From positions 1,633,085 through 1,697,084 of the forward strand of contig NC_089313.1 in assembly GCF_036669915.1 (NCBI RefSeq): 64,000 bases of DNA, given 5' to 3'. The position numbers and the translations under genes are program-made. The notes beneath the pieces are model-generated. The model was given only the letters and a program-made list of their open reading frames with translations. It did not search any database and had not been told where the DNA came from. Source of the DNA: Pocillopora verrucosa (taxonomy: Eukaryota; Cnidaria; Anthozoa; Scleractinia; Pocilloporidae). Of the stretch, positions 14,772 through 38,300 are shown one piece after another. The first letter of the stretch is position 1, and each line of letters starts with the position of its first letter.

Positions 14772-15050
14772 TTAACCTTATTAACCCAGAGACCCCCTGG
14801 GGTGATCAGCATCTTATTTCTCCTTACAACATCAACGGTTGAAACGATGAAATTTACCTAATCCCCTTATAGGGTTCTATATTATTCTCACCTGTCTCCT
14901 TAATTGACGGTCAATATTCTGTAGCCTCCCCCCTTCATACTATGTTGGTGACGACTAAAATTCCCCTCCCTCCGTTCCCCCTCGAAAACCATGGGATCTC
15001 CCCTAAAATCCCCCAGCCCCCTCCCCCCTGCCTCCGCCCTTCAGCGATAA
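14772..15050. repeat. Degraded dispersed repeats (partial family A end plus pyrimidine-rich repeat)
   Basis: 14772-14870 starts TTAACCCAGAGACC and resembles the inverted end of family A (GTGATCAGCATCTTATTTCTCC). Then 14885-15050 carries TGTTGGTGACGACTAAAATT followed by C-rich runs. The same phrase recurs in reverse complement near 56690-56760 (GTCGCCAACACAGTATAACG), so it is a dispersed element and not unique sequence. Confidence 0.5.
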
Positions 15051-17144
15051 ATTAACGAGGAGGAGACTCCCTAAACAGAAAGAAAATTCAAGCTGCATTT
15101 GATGCTAAAGGATTTACATTTCAATTTTTTTCCGAAATTGATCTCATCTCATTTAGATACTGCAACTTTCAGGCGACTCCGTTAACCCTCAGCTTGTTGG
15201 CCAAAACGTCGCCCCACTCAGAGTAAAGTATAATTATACCTCGTCTTAACTCGTTTGTTAAGTATTTATCCAGAGCCTTTCAGGAGGAGAAGACCCGAGT
15301 GAAGCAATCCAGGGCTCTGGTTGACTTCTTTTGGCAGAACTAATGTTCTGTTGCTTGCTTATGCGGCGCGACATCGAGAACAAAGGCAACAAAGAACTGT
15401 AAGTGGATTCCGTATACACTAAGTTCATAGGTAACACGTGTACCACACGAATTCTTATGAGAGTCATGCGAGTTTGAACAGCAAACGCTAGATATCGTAC
15501 AATTATTCTCTCTAGATACTGTGCAACATGATCATCATGAGACAAACTATGTTGCCCTTTCTCTTGTTCAGCTCAGCGAAACTCACCAGAGGGCAAGGTG
15601 GCTTAACAAGATCTCATTTACCAACATCGAGAAAAACAACTTGCACTTCCAAGCTTGCAAGAAGAGTTTCACAACAAAGGGGTCTTTAATCAATCCGAGT
15701 CTTTCTATGTTTTAAGGAACATACCAGGTTGTTTTGATTTTACAAATCATTAATTTGCTATACCAGAGGGGTGAGTGACATGTATCCGTCCCCCCCGCTC
15801 CCTCCCCCCCTGTAAGGCGTTCCCGTGATAACTTGATCTATCAGCAGTAGTCTTTGACCTTCTTGTAACCCTATACTGAAACACTAACTAATCTTATTGA
15901 GTAACAAGGGATCGAGCATAGAAAGGGTTGGTTAACCAGGAAAGGAATACAAGAAAAGATTCAGTTTAAGTGCACTTGGCTCCTTGCGTAGAAATTAATG
16001 TTAAGAACAACGGCAAAATAATGCCAATGTAGGCTTTTCAGGAAAGGTTTCGTTAAATCTTAGTCATGGGTGCCGCAGGAGGGCGCGATGGGGAACTTTG
16101 CCATCTATCTGACATGCGATATCTTTGCGTGTTGCAATCACTACAATTAATTCTGTCCGGGCAAGGTCTGTTTTGCCTAGAATGGATAATGTCCACGTCT
16201 CAACAAATTCTACACTGGATTGACGATAAAATTTGATATAAAGATCGTAGTTGACAGTCGCCGACTCATCCATATTCTCAGCTACCAAACTTTAACAACC
16301 GTCCCTTTGTTATTAAAAACCATCACATTAAACACGTTCGCCTGATTAAGCGACTGGTTCCCACAAAGTGAACAGTAAAACCGGATTTCCGCTTACCTTG
16401 TTTTTCTTTCACAATAGAAGGAAGTACCCCTGACGAACCTGTATTGTCACGAATTCGGTGTTTCGCACGCAAATACAGGAAAGTAGAAGCTCTTAGCTAT
16501 TCAAAGGAAAAGTGTAGATAAAAATGAGTAGGAGAGACTTAAGGACATTCAAATTGATCTTTTCTGGTACAAAATTTTACTGAAACAGAAGCTACAATTG
16601 GAAAGCTCGACTGTGGTATATGCCCCATCCAAATGTATTCGAGTAAGGCCACATGTGACTCCTCAACAAATATTTTTGCTATCTTCATAGTTATAAGAAC
16701 CAACATCCAACAAGATATTCAAATGAAAATAAATAAATTTGAAGTGGATTTTATTCATCAGCGCGTGACGTGGAAATTTTGGACTGAATTCGACCCCCTG
16801 ATGTTGGCGCAAATGCGATAATGAGATAAAAAAACAGATGAAAAAATTAAAAAACTATGAATTCGGCTACAGTTGATGCAAATAATCAGGAAGGGAGTGA
16901 TTCGAGTTTTTCCAAAAAAGAGTTGTTTAGCCATTGAAAGTTAATTTATTTTAAGCTTGTCAGACTGAATCGGGAGAGAACGGTGAAATTAAGATATCAT
17001 AGAATCTGTCCTGGCTGCTTCTAACCTGACCGTGATTTACGTAAAGAATCAAAATAGAAAATAATTTCTTAACACGTTCTCATTCCTTCTAAAATGAGCA
17101 ATTACATTTTGGGCGGACTCGAAAGTACCTGTAAGGAGGTTGGT

Positions 17145-17410
17145 AAAGAAGGTACGTTTCTAAAGAAACCGTGGTACTGCGTGGGTAGGAGAGTATAACA
17201 GGGTAATTTAGTCAGTAATCGACTGAGTTGCTAACGTAAATTGGCCACGGTAAACAGTTTAAAAGCTGACGTTTCGCGCGTTAGCCCTTCATCAGGGCGA
17301 TTGGAGGAATTCAGGGTTGTGTGTGGGTTTATATACAGAAAATGGAGCTACACCATCGGTGGAAATCTAGTGACAAGAGAACAAGAATAAATTACAAAAT
17401 TTAGAATAAA
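17145..17410 (-). mobile_element. Terminal (pLTR-type) region of a Penelope-like element
   Basis: Lies downstream of the GIY-YIG fragment on the minus strand. Read on minus it runs CTGATGAAGGGCTAACGCGC, GAAACGTCAGCTTTTAAACT, then GGCCAATTTACG, AATTACCCTGTTATACTCTC and a GGTTTCTTTAGAAAC end. The same block is recognisable at 44870-45065 and 47270-47490, which marks it as a repeated element terminus. Penelope-like elements are known to carry hammerhead ribozymes in such terminal repeats. Confidence 0.65.
17271..17295 (-). ncRNA. Hammerhead-ribozyme-like core, probably decayed
   Basis: On minus, CTGATGA (17295-17289) and GAAAC (17275-17271) flank GGGC-TAAC-GCGC. This is the conserved hammerhead arrangement with a stem II that has one mismatch. 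Stem I and a cleavage triplet were not convincingly found upstream, so activity is doubtful. Confidence 0.45.
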
Positions 17411-17909
17411 TTAATTGAATGTAAAGCGCTCGTTGTTACCGTTGGGATTAAGAGTGCCGATTTGAAGTTTTGTTTTAGAGTTTTGCGGCTTTCCGTACTG
17501 CCTAGCGTAGGGAAAGGCCGCAAACTGCCATATGCTGTCTAGAATGATTAGGGAGATTAAAGTGCCTTGCGACTAGTTCGGATATGTCCTTGTCATTTCT
17601 TTCTACGTCGCGAAGGTGTTCTCGGAATCGGTCACCAAGTCGTCTCCCTGTTTCACCAATGTATAGCTTTTTGCAATATGGACAATGAATGCAGTGAATG
17701 ACATTGGCGGAGGTGCACGTGAAGTGATCAGTGATCGCAATGGATCTTTTGGGTTCCGACATTTTATCTACGTTGTAAATGAAAGGACAAGTTTTGCATT
17801 TTGAGCGAGCGCAATTGAAATTTCCAAATTGGTCATTGGTTTGAAATGAACTCCTGACGATATTGACTAGAATGTGTCCAGCTATTTTGGTACAATGTAT
17901 TCGTGCCAA
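17411..17909 (-). pseudogene. Penelope-like element GIY-YIG endonuclease domain, frameshifted fragment
   Basis: Reads as the C-terminal part of a Penelope-like polyprotein: a Cys-rich linker (CARSKCKTCPFI), then the nuclease core with KKLYIGETGRRLGDRFREHL and a following HFNLPNHS. A stop at about 17502 ends the main frame. A neighbouring frame continues with QIGTLNPNGNNERFTFN to a stop at 17411, so a frameshift is likely. It is truncated at 17909, where the reverse transcriptase should precede it, so the piece is dead. In a live element the domain cuts target DNA for insertion. Confidence 0.8.
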
Positions 17910-18030
17910 AAGTCTAAAAAAAACGCAAAGACATAGTTATTAAAGCGGCTGACAAACAACGACTGTTGTTATTCGTGCCAAAAGTCTAAAAAACCGCAAA
18001 GACACGTATTAGAGCGGCCGACAAAGGCGG
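17894..18030 (+). repeat. Imperfect direct repeat of about 50 bp at the Penelope fragment junction
   Basis: The phrase ATTCGTGCCAAAAGTCTAAA followed by a CGCAAAGACA-type stretch and (A/G)AGCGGC(C/T)GACAAA appears twice, starting near 17899 and 17971. It sits exactly where the minus-strand endonuclease fragment meets the plus-strand reverse-transcriptase remnant. This suggests a rearranged or nested insertion. Confidence 0.7.
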
Positions 18031-18480
18031 AGCAGTCGTCATTTGGCGGGCCAACCTCTACCAAAAAGTAGCTTTTAGGCAACTTTCTGATACCTCTTTT
18101 ATGCCAAAGTTGACAAAGATCTCACTTTCATTAACCAAAACATTAACATTATCAAAAACCCGATTAACGATCTTATAGCTAAACAAGAATTGCCGGCCAC
18201 TGCAAAAAATCTCACCATCATCACTCCTAGAACTTCGTGTATTTACTTTTTACCTAAAATCCACTTTAGTTGTCCCACCGAAGTTATTTCCAGCTATTTA
18301 GAAAAAATTATGACAAAACCTTACCATCATGCATTTAGGACAACAAACTCGCACATGAAATTTTTCGCGACTTTAATTTCCTTGCCCAACACAATGCACA
18401 GAAAGCATCTCATATCGACATTCCTATCCTGGCAGTATGCAGGAAGTTCAATGACCTACCCTACCAGGAGTTTCCTGTAG
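17990..18480 (+). pseudogene. Penelope-like reverse transcriptase N-terminal remnant
   Basis: Plus strand, broken frames: ADKGGAVVIWRANLYQK, then after a frameshift near 18100 AKVDKDLTFINQNINIIKNP and ELPATAKNLTIITPRTSCIY, then FLPKIH joined directly to CPTEVISSYLEKIM. The usual residues between LPKIH and CPTE are missing, so there is an internal deletion. A further frame gives FRDFNFLAQHN. No catalytic palm motif remains. It is oriented opposite to the adjacent GIY-YIG fragment. Confidence 0.7.
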
Positions 18481-21400
18481 CCCGGTGGTAGAGCTTGCAA
18501 AGTTTTTGGGAGTATTTGGAGTTTTTTTTTTCTCCTAGTAAGCTGGTGTCACTCACTGAATAATCATCATCTTTCACTGAGGGTGGCAAAGACCATCAAA
18601 GGAGAGGGGGGAGCTCCTGATTCTGTTTCATTCTAAAACTTTAGAAAAATTCACGCTTCACCTCTACTTTAAACAGCATTTCACACGTCACGAACTTAAA
18701 AGGGAAAACTTTAATCCTTATCTCACCCCGCATTTCTGTAAAATTCACGCGTCACGAATTAACTTTGGGCTTCATCACGCGTCACGTAGAAACCCCCATT
18801 CAACGTCTGCACTGTGTAATATTACAGACTAAACTTTTACTTTAATTCAAACTGAAGACGCCAGAGGAGCTGTCGAAACTTGTCTTTTAAATAAAAAGGT
18901 TGCGTCATCTCTTAAAATTTCTGTGGTTCTAATTTTTGGTTTCATAACTGAGAAACTCTGCGATCAAACTGATACTTTACCACACCCACAGCGCCTTGTC
19001 TTGGAACTGACACGATACGATTGCGCCCAGAACCGCTACAAGCTGCCCTCATATATCTATGATGGGATCTATGGTTACCTGAAAGCCAGACCTGACTTTG
19101 CTAACCAAAGTCAGTGAGAAATGTTTTTCATTACCTGCGGTTGAAATTTTTCAAGTCCGCCGAGTGTTTTCACCCTCTGAAACTATTATGAATGACTGTT
19201 GTCAACGCCTAGGTTATTCGTTCTGCTACCGTCTGTAATATCTGGTTAATGTGGGTAGACGATTTTAGCTTTGGTGAGAGACATCTTTGTGTATTAGATT
19301 CAACGAAAGATCTTTGTTATTTTACGATTACCGCGATGAACAATTTTGTAATCAGTGCAGGTCTCACAAAGAAAGTCTCAAAGGCTGTGCTACTATAGAG
19401 ACTGATATGGCGTCTTCCGATCCGGAGGAAGTTTTCACAAAGAAAAAACATCTTAAGGGGCCATTGAAAACTCAAACAACAAACAAGCAAATTGCTTAAA
19501 CCACAGCTTAACTGCGAGTGACAAAGACGCGGTTGATTTAATTTTACATCTGATTGGTTGAGTGGGTAAAACGCGTTTCTGTATCAATCACAGAGCGAAG
19601 TTAACCAGAAAACCAACGCAATCCCAAATTACTCTCTACAACTAACTAAAAATTTGTACATGAGACACTGACACAGCGCTATCTTTCAGGGTAGACACTT
19701 CAGTTACCAAAACATCAAGTAAAGAGTTAAAACAGACCCACTTAAGTCACTATACAGACATCACCCTTCCACGCTGGGGTCATCCATGTACAACTCCTGC
19801 TTATAATTTTCATACAATTTTTATATAACAGGCTGCAAGAAAATTATTCGACTACCAAAAAGTTTAGAGAACTGCCTCAAGATCGTGGCGAGTAAAAGTA
19901 CTTGAGAGAGCGGAACAAGGAGGGAAGCAAGAACAGGAAGAGCAATACGTGAGGAGGTGGGGCCGAAGGAACTACATAATTAACAAGAACAAGAACGAGA
20001 CAAAGGACAATTAAAATACTCACAGTAAAATTTAGAAAAAGACCATACATTGAAAACAGTAATTCGTGTTGGGCCACAAAAGGAATATTATCAATTGGCT
20101 TATAGCCAGCGAAAGTACTCAAAGTGCAAATAAATCAACGTACTACTGAAGAAAACTGAAGGCCAGTTATTTATAGGAAGTCTGACTTAGGCCGCGGTTT
20201 TTGGCGATTGAGGAACTCAAACTTTACTTTGAAGTGGGTTATTGGAGGTTATATAATTAACCTCCTTAAAATTGTGCACAAAAATCAATGTTTTGATAAA
20301 TATTTTGGCCATATTGAAGCTCGTGTAGAGCGCAGTTTTGTTAAACTATGGTAAGACTTTACCGGCGACACTTAAAGTTCTCGTTAAAATAGAGAGAACA
20401 GGGTCATTGCAATTGTAACATAGATAGCGGTCGAGAAATACTAAAAAATATAATTACTAACCTCGTGGTGCAATTAATCTTCCTTCCAAAGTTTTCGTGC
20501 TGTGCTCCGAATTAACAACACAAGCCAGATATACTGAAGCCCCAGTTCGTATTGTATTTGTAGACAAGCTTGACCTAGCGACAAAATGGAAGGGCTTGAT
20601 CAAATCGGTGATTGACACAAATAAGATGCTTTTTCCGGTTGCTGTGCATCTTCCATTCTGAAAGAGGTCGAATATAGATAATGCCGGTCTACAAGTAGTT
20701 TTTTGATGCCTCTAAAGCCACGATTGTAGACAGATGATCGGCACTTATTACAATGTCTGATGAAAAAAATTAAACTATGCTCAATCAGATGTCTGTAGGA
20801 ATGGCGCCAGTTGGAGAGCAGAAGCCCTCACTCTTTTAAGTAACCCTGCAGGGATTGGTGCTCTCTGAAGGCCTGTGCTAATATGGCGTGAAATAACATG
20901 GGAAATCAAATAAACAACCTGAGGCTAGAACTGCGGTTGTGGTTAAAACAACGTCACTGATTAAAGAGAGAGCACTGTCTGACGACACAGATGAACTGAT
21001 AACTTCACATTCAATTTTATTGTTATATCTTGATACGTGAAAACTGATCATTACATACACTAGTCACGTTTTGAGGCGTTTGTCTGTTACAATATTAAAT
21101 TTTTCGGTCGAAGACACGTGAATTGGATTCAAAACACTCCAGATCCTTATCGCTTCTTTCAACAAACAATCCAAAAAGATGTTGTTCATAATGTGGATTC
21201 ATATATTACGAGAGAGATAAAAGCTTTTAATTTAACAGCCTTTTCCCTATCTCAATTGAGAAATGCAGTAAACACAGCTAGACATAGTTGTTGATTAGTT
21301 TCAGCTCATACTGGCTTACGAATTTACTTTTTTTTTTAAGGAAAAACTTCCTAAACAGAAGCGTTTCGAAAACACGTTGGATGGACGGGGTTTTAATCAG

Positions 21401-22933
21401 ACTAGCTATCGATCGCAAATGCTGCGATCAGATTGCCTTGCGTCTGTTCATTAATAGATCAAAGGTGACGTCAAAATGTGGTTAGGAAAAAAAAAATTAC
21501 ATACAAGGTGCAGCCGAGTGTATCATAAATGTTCTTACAAAATTTCGACGTTTTCTGTGACCGACTAATAAACAGACACACGGAAACATGGAATCTATTT
21601 GTTTTATCAAGAGAAAACAATAACACCCATCCATTTCTCTTGTTTTTTACATAATAAAGAACCAAAACTTTGTTGATGGTCAGCGATGCATCTATCCTCC
21701 AATAAATCATAAACTGGACTTAATCAAAAGGCGTGTATCATTTAGCATGCTATGTAATATGTGGTCGATAGCGACTTAAGTCGGAAGGCTGAGACGTGAC
21801 CCGTTTGTGTTATTATTCGCGTGATAAAGTTTGAACGACTAGAAGATTTATCCTAAAACAATTAGATTATTCGCTCTAAATTCTGTTCTTGACGATTAAA
21901 AATTTAAGCTCATATTCTAATTATGAGCTTAAAAGTGGAATAATGAAAGAATTAACGGAAGAGAAGATTAGAAATTCAAATTTCATCTGATATTTAGAAA
22001 GAATAGTTAGACTAAGACATAATGCATATCGAGAAAGTGATAGAAAAAAGTAGCTTTACCTGTACAAGAATACTTTCACTCCCGAAGTGTATGAACTATA
22101 CTTGTTGCATTTTCAATTTTATAATTAACTACGAGCCAAATTTAACTTTTTTTTTTTTAATTAGCCTCTTACTTATCCCGAATTCTTTATAACGGTAGAG
22201 TTTTGTAACACGTGTGATGGATGTGCGACATGTATTCGACCTTACTGTTCTTAAACTTTTACTACAGAAATATGGGGAGAAATGTCTGATTCAGCCTCCT
22301 CTTTCTTTGTTAGTTAAGATTTTGTTCTACTGCATAAATGTTCTTTTCACAATTGACTCAAGCTCAGTAAAAATAGATGCCAGCTTGGTAGAGAATCCTC
22401 GCGAAGCTTACATGGTTGAACCTCAGTATAACAAATTAGAGTTTCGAAGTGTTTTTGGTGTACGTATTCGTTGGGCAATTCTTCACTTCTAAATTGCAAA
22501 CAATTGCATAAGCACCTTGCCACAAGAAACCTCCGAGCAGGCTCTTCTTGCCAGTTTTAAGCGAGTAGGAAGACCGCAACCCAGGGGAGAGCTTGTTTTC
22601 AGTTAGACACGTGAAGTCGAACAAACCTTTAAATTCGTGCAAAATAGGAAAACCTTTTACAATAATGCATAACCAACTTGAGGCATTACTATCCAATCAA
22701 ACACAGGGAAAACTTCTAACGTGGAGTTTTAATCTTTAACCGAACATGTTCGTGACATATTTGGGCTAAAAAGAAAGCAGTTGAGGACAGAGATGTATCT
22801 CTCCTATGCAACAAAGTTAAGTAGCTTTTATCTAATAAATTTTATTTCTACTCAGTCCTTGTCAAGATCAGAACCTCTCGCCATAACGTTCCTTTGAAGA
22901 AACTCTTCCCGGATGAGCCCTCAGTTGGTCACT
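18481..22933. other. Intergenic stretch between the Penelope remnant and the AKR7 pair
   Basis: No confident gene. Plus-strand frames at 18923-19117 and 22214-22492 and a hydrophobic minus frame at 19877-20122 are short, lack recognised domains, and in the last case lack an ATG at the open end. Nothing else was recognised. Confidence 0.45.
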
Positions 22934-28177
<5,244 letters not shown>

Positions 28178-28902
28178 GTTCATAAATGGCTTTAAAAATG
28201 TTAAATAACTCAAAAATTTTTATCACTGGGATCTTCTGAGAGGAAATCTGAGGTAAACAGTAGTTCTACTCTTCAAATTACGCGGAGCCCTTTAGAGTCC
28301 ACTATCTGTTTCGACTTAAAATGGAAAGGCCTGGTAACTTGTCTTTCGTGTCATGACGTATTTTTATCACGCTGTCCGAAAATTTGTTGTCACGCAATGT
28401 TGTGTCGAGTTGGTTGTCGGCTCAGTTCCCTAACAGTATGTAGACTGCTTTCACGTCATCTCACAAAGGTACGTGTTGGATCTCTTTTGCCCAGTTATGT
28501 TGTATGACTCTTTCATCAGACTTTGATCAAAGAAATTGCGCGACAGTCGGTTCAAGATGTATGGATAGTGATCCGCCATGTTTTTCGTGCGCGTCAAATT
28601 TTGCGCATTTCATTGACCTTACAAAAAAGGCTCAATAACTTCTTGACGATTTAAAAGGAGCTTAATATAGACACACCCCTAAATCCTTACCATTTATTTC
28701 CATCTCGCTGAAGAACAATCTTGACCAGTGAGAAATCTCGTCATTCAAAGTACACCGACCGACGCATATGTAAATATGCAAGGCAGTGGCTATGAAGGTA
28801 GAAGGAGAAACGGTGTTCTGTAAGTATCTTCGTGTCCCTTCCATCAAAAAACATTGCCACTCAGTGTTCGATATTCAGTGTCATTTGTCTTTTATTTTTC
28901 AG
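28178..28902. promoter_or_regulatory. Shared divergent promoter region of the AKR7 pair
   Basis: About 0.7 kb separates the two AKR7 start codons. On the plus side a non-coding first exon is likely: a donor (TTCTGTAAGTATC) at about 28819 pairs with the acceptor TTTTTCAG ending at 28902, directly before the ATG. A short upstream ATG frame from 28792 is not in frame with the protein. No TATA box was assigned. Confidence 0.6.
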
Positions 28903-34259
<5,357 letters not shown>

Positions 34260-35382
34260 ACCGAATTTTTAGTCACCGAAGGCTCATCTGACCTTTGTCT
34301 TCGTGTCGTGATGTTTCCTTCACCGAGAGACAGATGTACGCTGTACATCGAAACCAAGAATTAAGATTTATATCAGAAAAGTGAGGAAAAAACAACAAGG
34401 TACATGCTATGGACATGAGAGAGAAGTGTGAGGACCTATAAAGACGTTTCTCGACTAAGTTTTACAACCATCTTCGGCTTGTTTGGACAGAAAACTAAGA
34501 AAATTACATCTTGGAACAGTGGTAATGAAAGGTTTTTAAACGGTCGGATGACTTGTTCTGGCTTCACTTGTCCGCTTTAGTTATAAAAAATGTTATTACG
34601 AGGGTGATCAAGAGTTTGAAGAGATTTTTATTGCAATATTTTCAATTTAGGTACCAATTTAACTGCAAGATGTCCCCGATAACTTTTAAGAAATAAGTGG
34701 CCTACTTTCTAAAATGATTCGATTGATTACAGCAAAGCATCCTCTAGTACTTTAGCTGTGATTGGCTGACATTGAGTTCGTACTATTTTCGCCAATTACA
34801 TGCTTTCAATACTAAAACCGATCGGAAACTTTGTCACACACATTTCCCACGCATGCGTACTTTCTGTGATTACCTCGGTAGTTTTGACAGTTGTCATTGG
34901 TCAATGTTATATTTCTGTCACGTGGAAAGTCACTCTGTTGTTGTAATTTTCTTTCTTTTTGACAGGGGAGGGGTAGGGGATTCACTTTTGTATCAACGAC
35001 AGGATGTGGGTGGGTATTTATTTTAAAAATTAATCCCCCTCTTGGAAACCAATTATTATCATACTTTGACAGAATAAAAAATTTTCGCAACAGAGTTAGG
35101 CTACACTTGAAATTGCTAATATGTCAGAGGTGAATCGATGAAGCATTCGCGGCTAAAATATGAAATCTTTACCCGTCTAGTCCCTTAGTGTCTCTAATAA
35201 TGGTCAGGAAAGCATGATAGGCATCAAGCAGCGTTTTAAATGTCACTTCCCAAATATTCTTAAAGAGCTTAACTTAAATTTTTGCCATTTACGTATGTGA
35301 ATTGTTATGGTCCTAGTTCGCTTATGTTTACTGTGATGACGCTATAGGATTTTCTAATGATACATTCGTTCCCTGAAAATTA
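34260..35382. other. Intergenic region between convergent gene ends
   Basis: Holds the 3' ends of AKR7 copy 2 (plus) and of the acidic protein gene (minus). No open frame with recognisable content and no repeat family was identified. Confidence 0.5.
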
Positions 35383-38300
35383 TCACTCAAAACTGAAAAA
35401 GTCAAAAGCACCTTCATTAACTGGCTCGCGTTCCACAGCTACGACTTTTTCCTCTTCAATGAAATCCATAGGGGCACTTTCTTGTACGTTTTCTATTACT
35501 GGCACTGTTAGTAGATCCTCCACGGGGATCCCAACCTTCTCGGGTTCATCTTTGGCAATTTCCAGTCCCCTGTGGTAGCGAGGCTTTCTTCGTACTTCCA
35601 GTACAACTATCTCCTCCTCGAATTCATCATATTCCTCATCTTGTTCGTCTTCACTTTCTTCTTCCTCTTCCTCGTCTTCTGGTGTGGGAGGTGGTTGAGG
35701 TGATGGCGGTTTCTCTTCTTTTTTCTCTTTCTCTTTTTCCTTGACCACGTCTTCAAGACTAAGAATATCGATGACAGGCTTGTCCCGTTTCGTGACTTGA
35801 GGATGGATCTTGCTCTCGTTAGCAACAGGTTCTGGTTCCTTCTTGGTTGTGAAATCTCTTGGGTAATTTAGGTGAACACTTATGTCTGAAGTTCCATGGC
35901 TTCGGCGTGTTGTTTCAGGCGAAGACTTTTTCTCCATCCACTCTGGGACGTGAATACGGGACTCCTTCGTCACAGCTGTTATCGGGTGGTCGTTGCCATG
36001 ACCGGAACTCTTCGTAGAGTGCTCGACTACTGTCGTGCCTCCTCCGCCTCCAATCGTCTTGGTGAAGACCGACCGATGGTAAGATGTGCTGTTTCCGACA
36101 TTGTCTCCTCCTGTTGACTCAGTACTGATTGTCGTATGGCCTCTGGTCGTAAACTTGAGGTCGTGGTTTCCAAACGGCTGCCCTTTGATGTCGAAGTTGA
36201 TCTTACTCACTTCATCCGCTGGAGGCTTGCTGCCAAACTGCAGGAGCACTTCTCCGCTGCTTATCTCTTTAGTGGTGGGTCCGTCGTTGTTGGATGTCGT
36301 TCTCTTCGTGGTTGTTGTTGTTACAATCGTCTTCTTAATTATTCGTCGAACTTTCCGGCCATTCTCATCGACGAATTCCCTGACTTCCACATCCTCATCT
36401 TTGTCAACTCCTCCATGGTTACCTTCCATTTGTAATATATCCCTCGTAAGGTGTTTACCATCATCACCGTTCTCAGATGTTGTTTTCGTCGAAGTCGTTG
36501 TCACCGTTGTCAGCACACGTCGTACGCGCCGTCCGTTTTCGTCCGTGTACCACATAGTATCGTCGTCTTCGTTTTCAATATCTACTTCGTCTTTTTTATC
36601 CCCTTCGTCTTTTTTATCTCCTTCGTCTTTTTTATCTCCTTCGTCTTTTTTATCCCCTTCGTCGTCCTTAACTTCTTCGTCGCTATCAGATTTCACCACT
36701 GTGCTTCCGTTTTCTTTCACGGTGTCTTCCGGCAACTCTTCGGGTTTTAGTAAGTTAATGTTTTCGTCTGCGTTCAAGTCTTTATCAGCGCCGTACGCGA
36801 CTTTAACCCGCGGTTTTTCTTCGGGTTCGCCACGTAAACAGCACGGGCAACACCACCTTAAACAAGCTGTGAGAAAAAAATTACAAACGTCTTCACCATT
36901 ATTATTACTAACATCATCATCATTTATTAGTCACTTCAGAAGTAACATTTATAAAAATTCAATAGTATGGTAGAGGGGAGGAGACCCACAAGAAATCTTC
37001 AGGCTTCTGGGGGAGGCTAGCTTGGTTATTAATATGTTTGCAATTAGGTTGTGGATGTGCAGCTTGACCAATTCAGACTCATTTCATTTGAAATTCAATC
37101 ATCTGTTTTTTTTTTTTATGTAGAAAAGCTAGTCGAACCATTGATTGATATTGGAAGAGAATTCCAAATTTTAGGACCTCAGTGGAGTATTGTAAACTGC
37201 TTAAGATTAGAGAAAGATTTTTTTTCGTCTTGTCACGAGCGTAGGACAAAGAAAAAATTCCGAGTCCTCATGAGAAATCGAACTCAGACTTTCGGATTCC
37301 GCGCTCCAATGCTCTACCACTGAGCCACAGAGACTTCGCGGTTGAGCATCGGAGCGCGGAATCCGAAGGTTTGAGGTTTGATTCCTCGTAGGGACGAGAC
37401 GAATAAATCTTTTTCTATTTCTTTAGCGAGCTCAAAACTTACCATTTCTCTCATTCTATTTACTCAAGATTAGTTTGATAAACGTGAGTGGATAAACAAA
37501 CAAATATTTTTAGTGGGTGCCAACAATCCATATATCCGCTTCTGAAATTCTATCACGTTTATTTCAATAGTCGTTAATATCAATTGTGTCTTAATTTAAG
37601 GTTTTGCTGTGAGGTGGTGAAGCTATGGCGAACATTACGTCAATTGATATCGCCTGCGCCAAAGGGTCAGTGCTTAACTGAGACGGCACTTCACCCATCA
37701 GATATTGGATCAGGGGAGATTAAAATAAGGCGGAATCATCTTAGATGTAAAGCTAATACAATTTTACACTCTCCGACATGGAAAAAGTTTCATTCTCCTT
37801 TAACTTTTGGGTTTAAAACTTTTACTGTCTCGTATTAAGTTGGACGTTGTTTTAACTTGTAAAATGTTTGATTTTGAGCTGTCGTCAGTGAAGCATAAAT
37901 CGATCTTGAAAGTTTGAAAAAACACCGCAAACAATGGAGACTAAAAATAAACGTAGTATTCGAAATATCTCTTTCTAATCAAACGTGTGCGTCATTTATC
38001 TGTTCTCTCACTCAATTGGTTATGGAAAATTTGGGCTCTATGCAACATTAAAACTTGTGCTTTTGCAGTAACTTTCGAAATAGCGGCATAAAATGTGTAT
38101 TTCGCTTACAGATAACTTGATTTCCGCCGGAGGCATCGTGCCATATGGCGAGCGAATACGATCTTGTGGATTTAAATCTTCCAAAAGACTTCCAACGTAA
38201 TAAAAATGTTCTCTGAAAAATTCTCCTGACTTGCTCCTACCGAGAAAGCAATGGCAAAGAACTAAAGTATATCTAAGCCTCCACAAAACCAGCGGGATAA

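Larger units (their letters stand above)
8710..17144. other. Intergenic stretch upstream of SMYD4; no confident gene
   Basis: This holds the SMYD4 promoter side, then AT-rich DNA. Three 13-bp repeats of ATCGCGCGTGTTC type occur near 9190-9226, and repeat copies lie near 13704 and 14772-15050. Open frames on minus at 13320-13604, 14192-14428, 15258-15545 and 16064-16288, and on plus at 11727-11957, are short. They lack recognisable domains and could not be joined into a gene by splice phase. The 13320-13604 and 16064-16288 frames look the most protein-like but remain unassigned. Confidence 0.5.

Noticed and set aside
16064..16288. Minus-strand frame of 74 codons (MDESATVNYDLYIKFYRQ from a real ATG)
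   Set aside because: No domain, no donor, and no neighbouring exon; the open end before the ATG is not a start codon.
19877..20122. Minus-strand hydrophobic frame that could be a small membrane protein
   Set aside because: The frame begins at TTG and the only ATG is internal; AT-rich DNA often gives such hydrophobic frames.
36086..36973. Long plus-strand frame of 295 codons, Ser/Pro/Phe-rich
   Set aside because: It is the antisense of the acidic protein exon; its Ser/Phe repeats mirror the DKKDEG coding repeats and it has no splice or domain support.
37264..37332. Functional tRNA gene
   Set aside because: A and B boxes are present, but the arms do not close into a cloverleaf and a SINE body follows.
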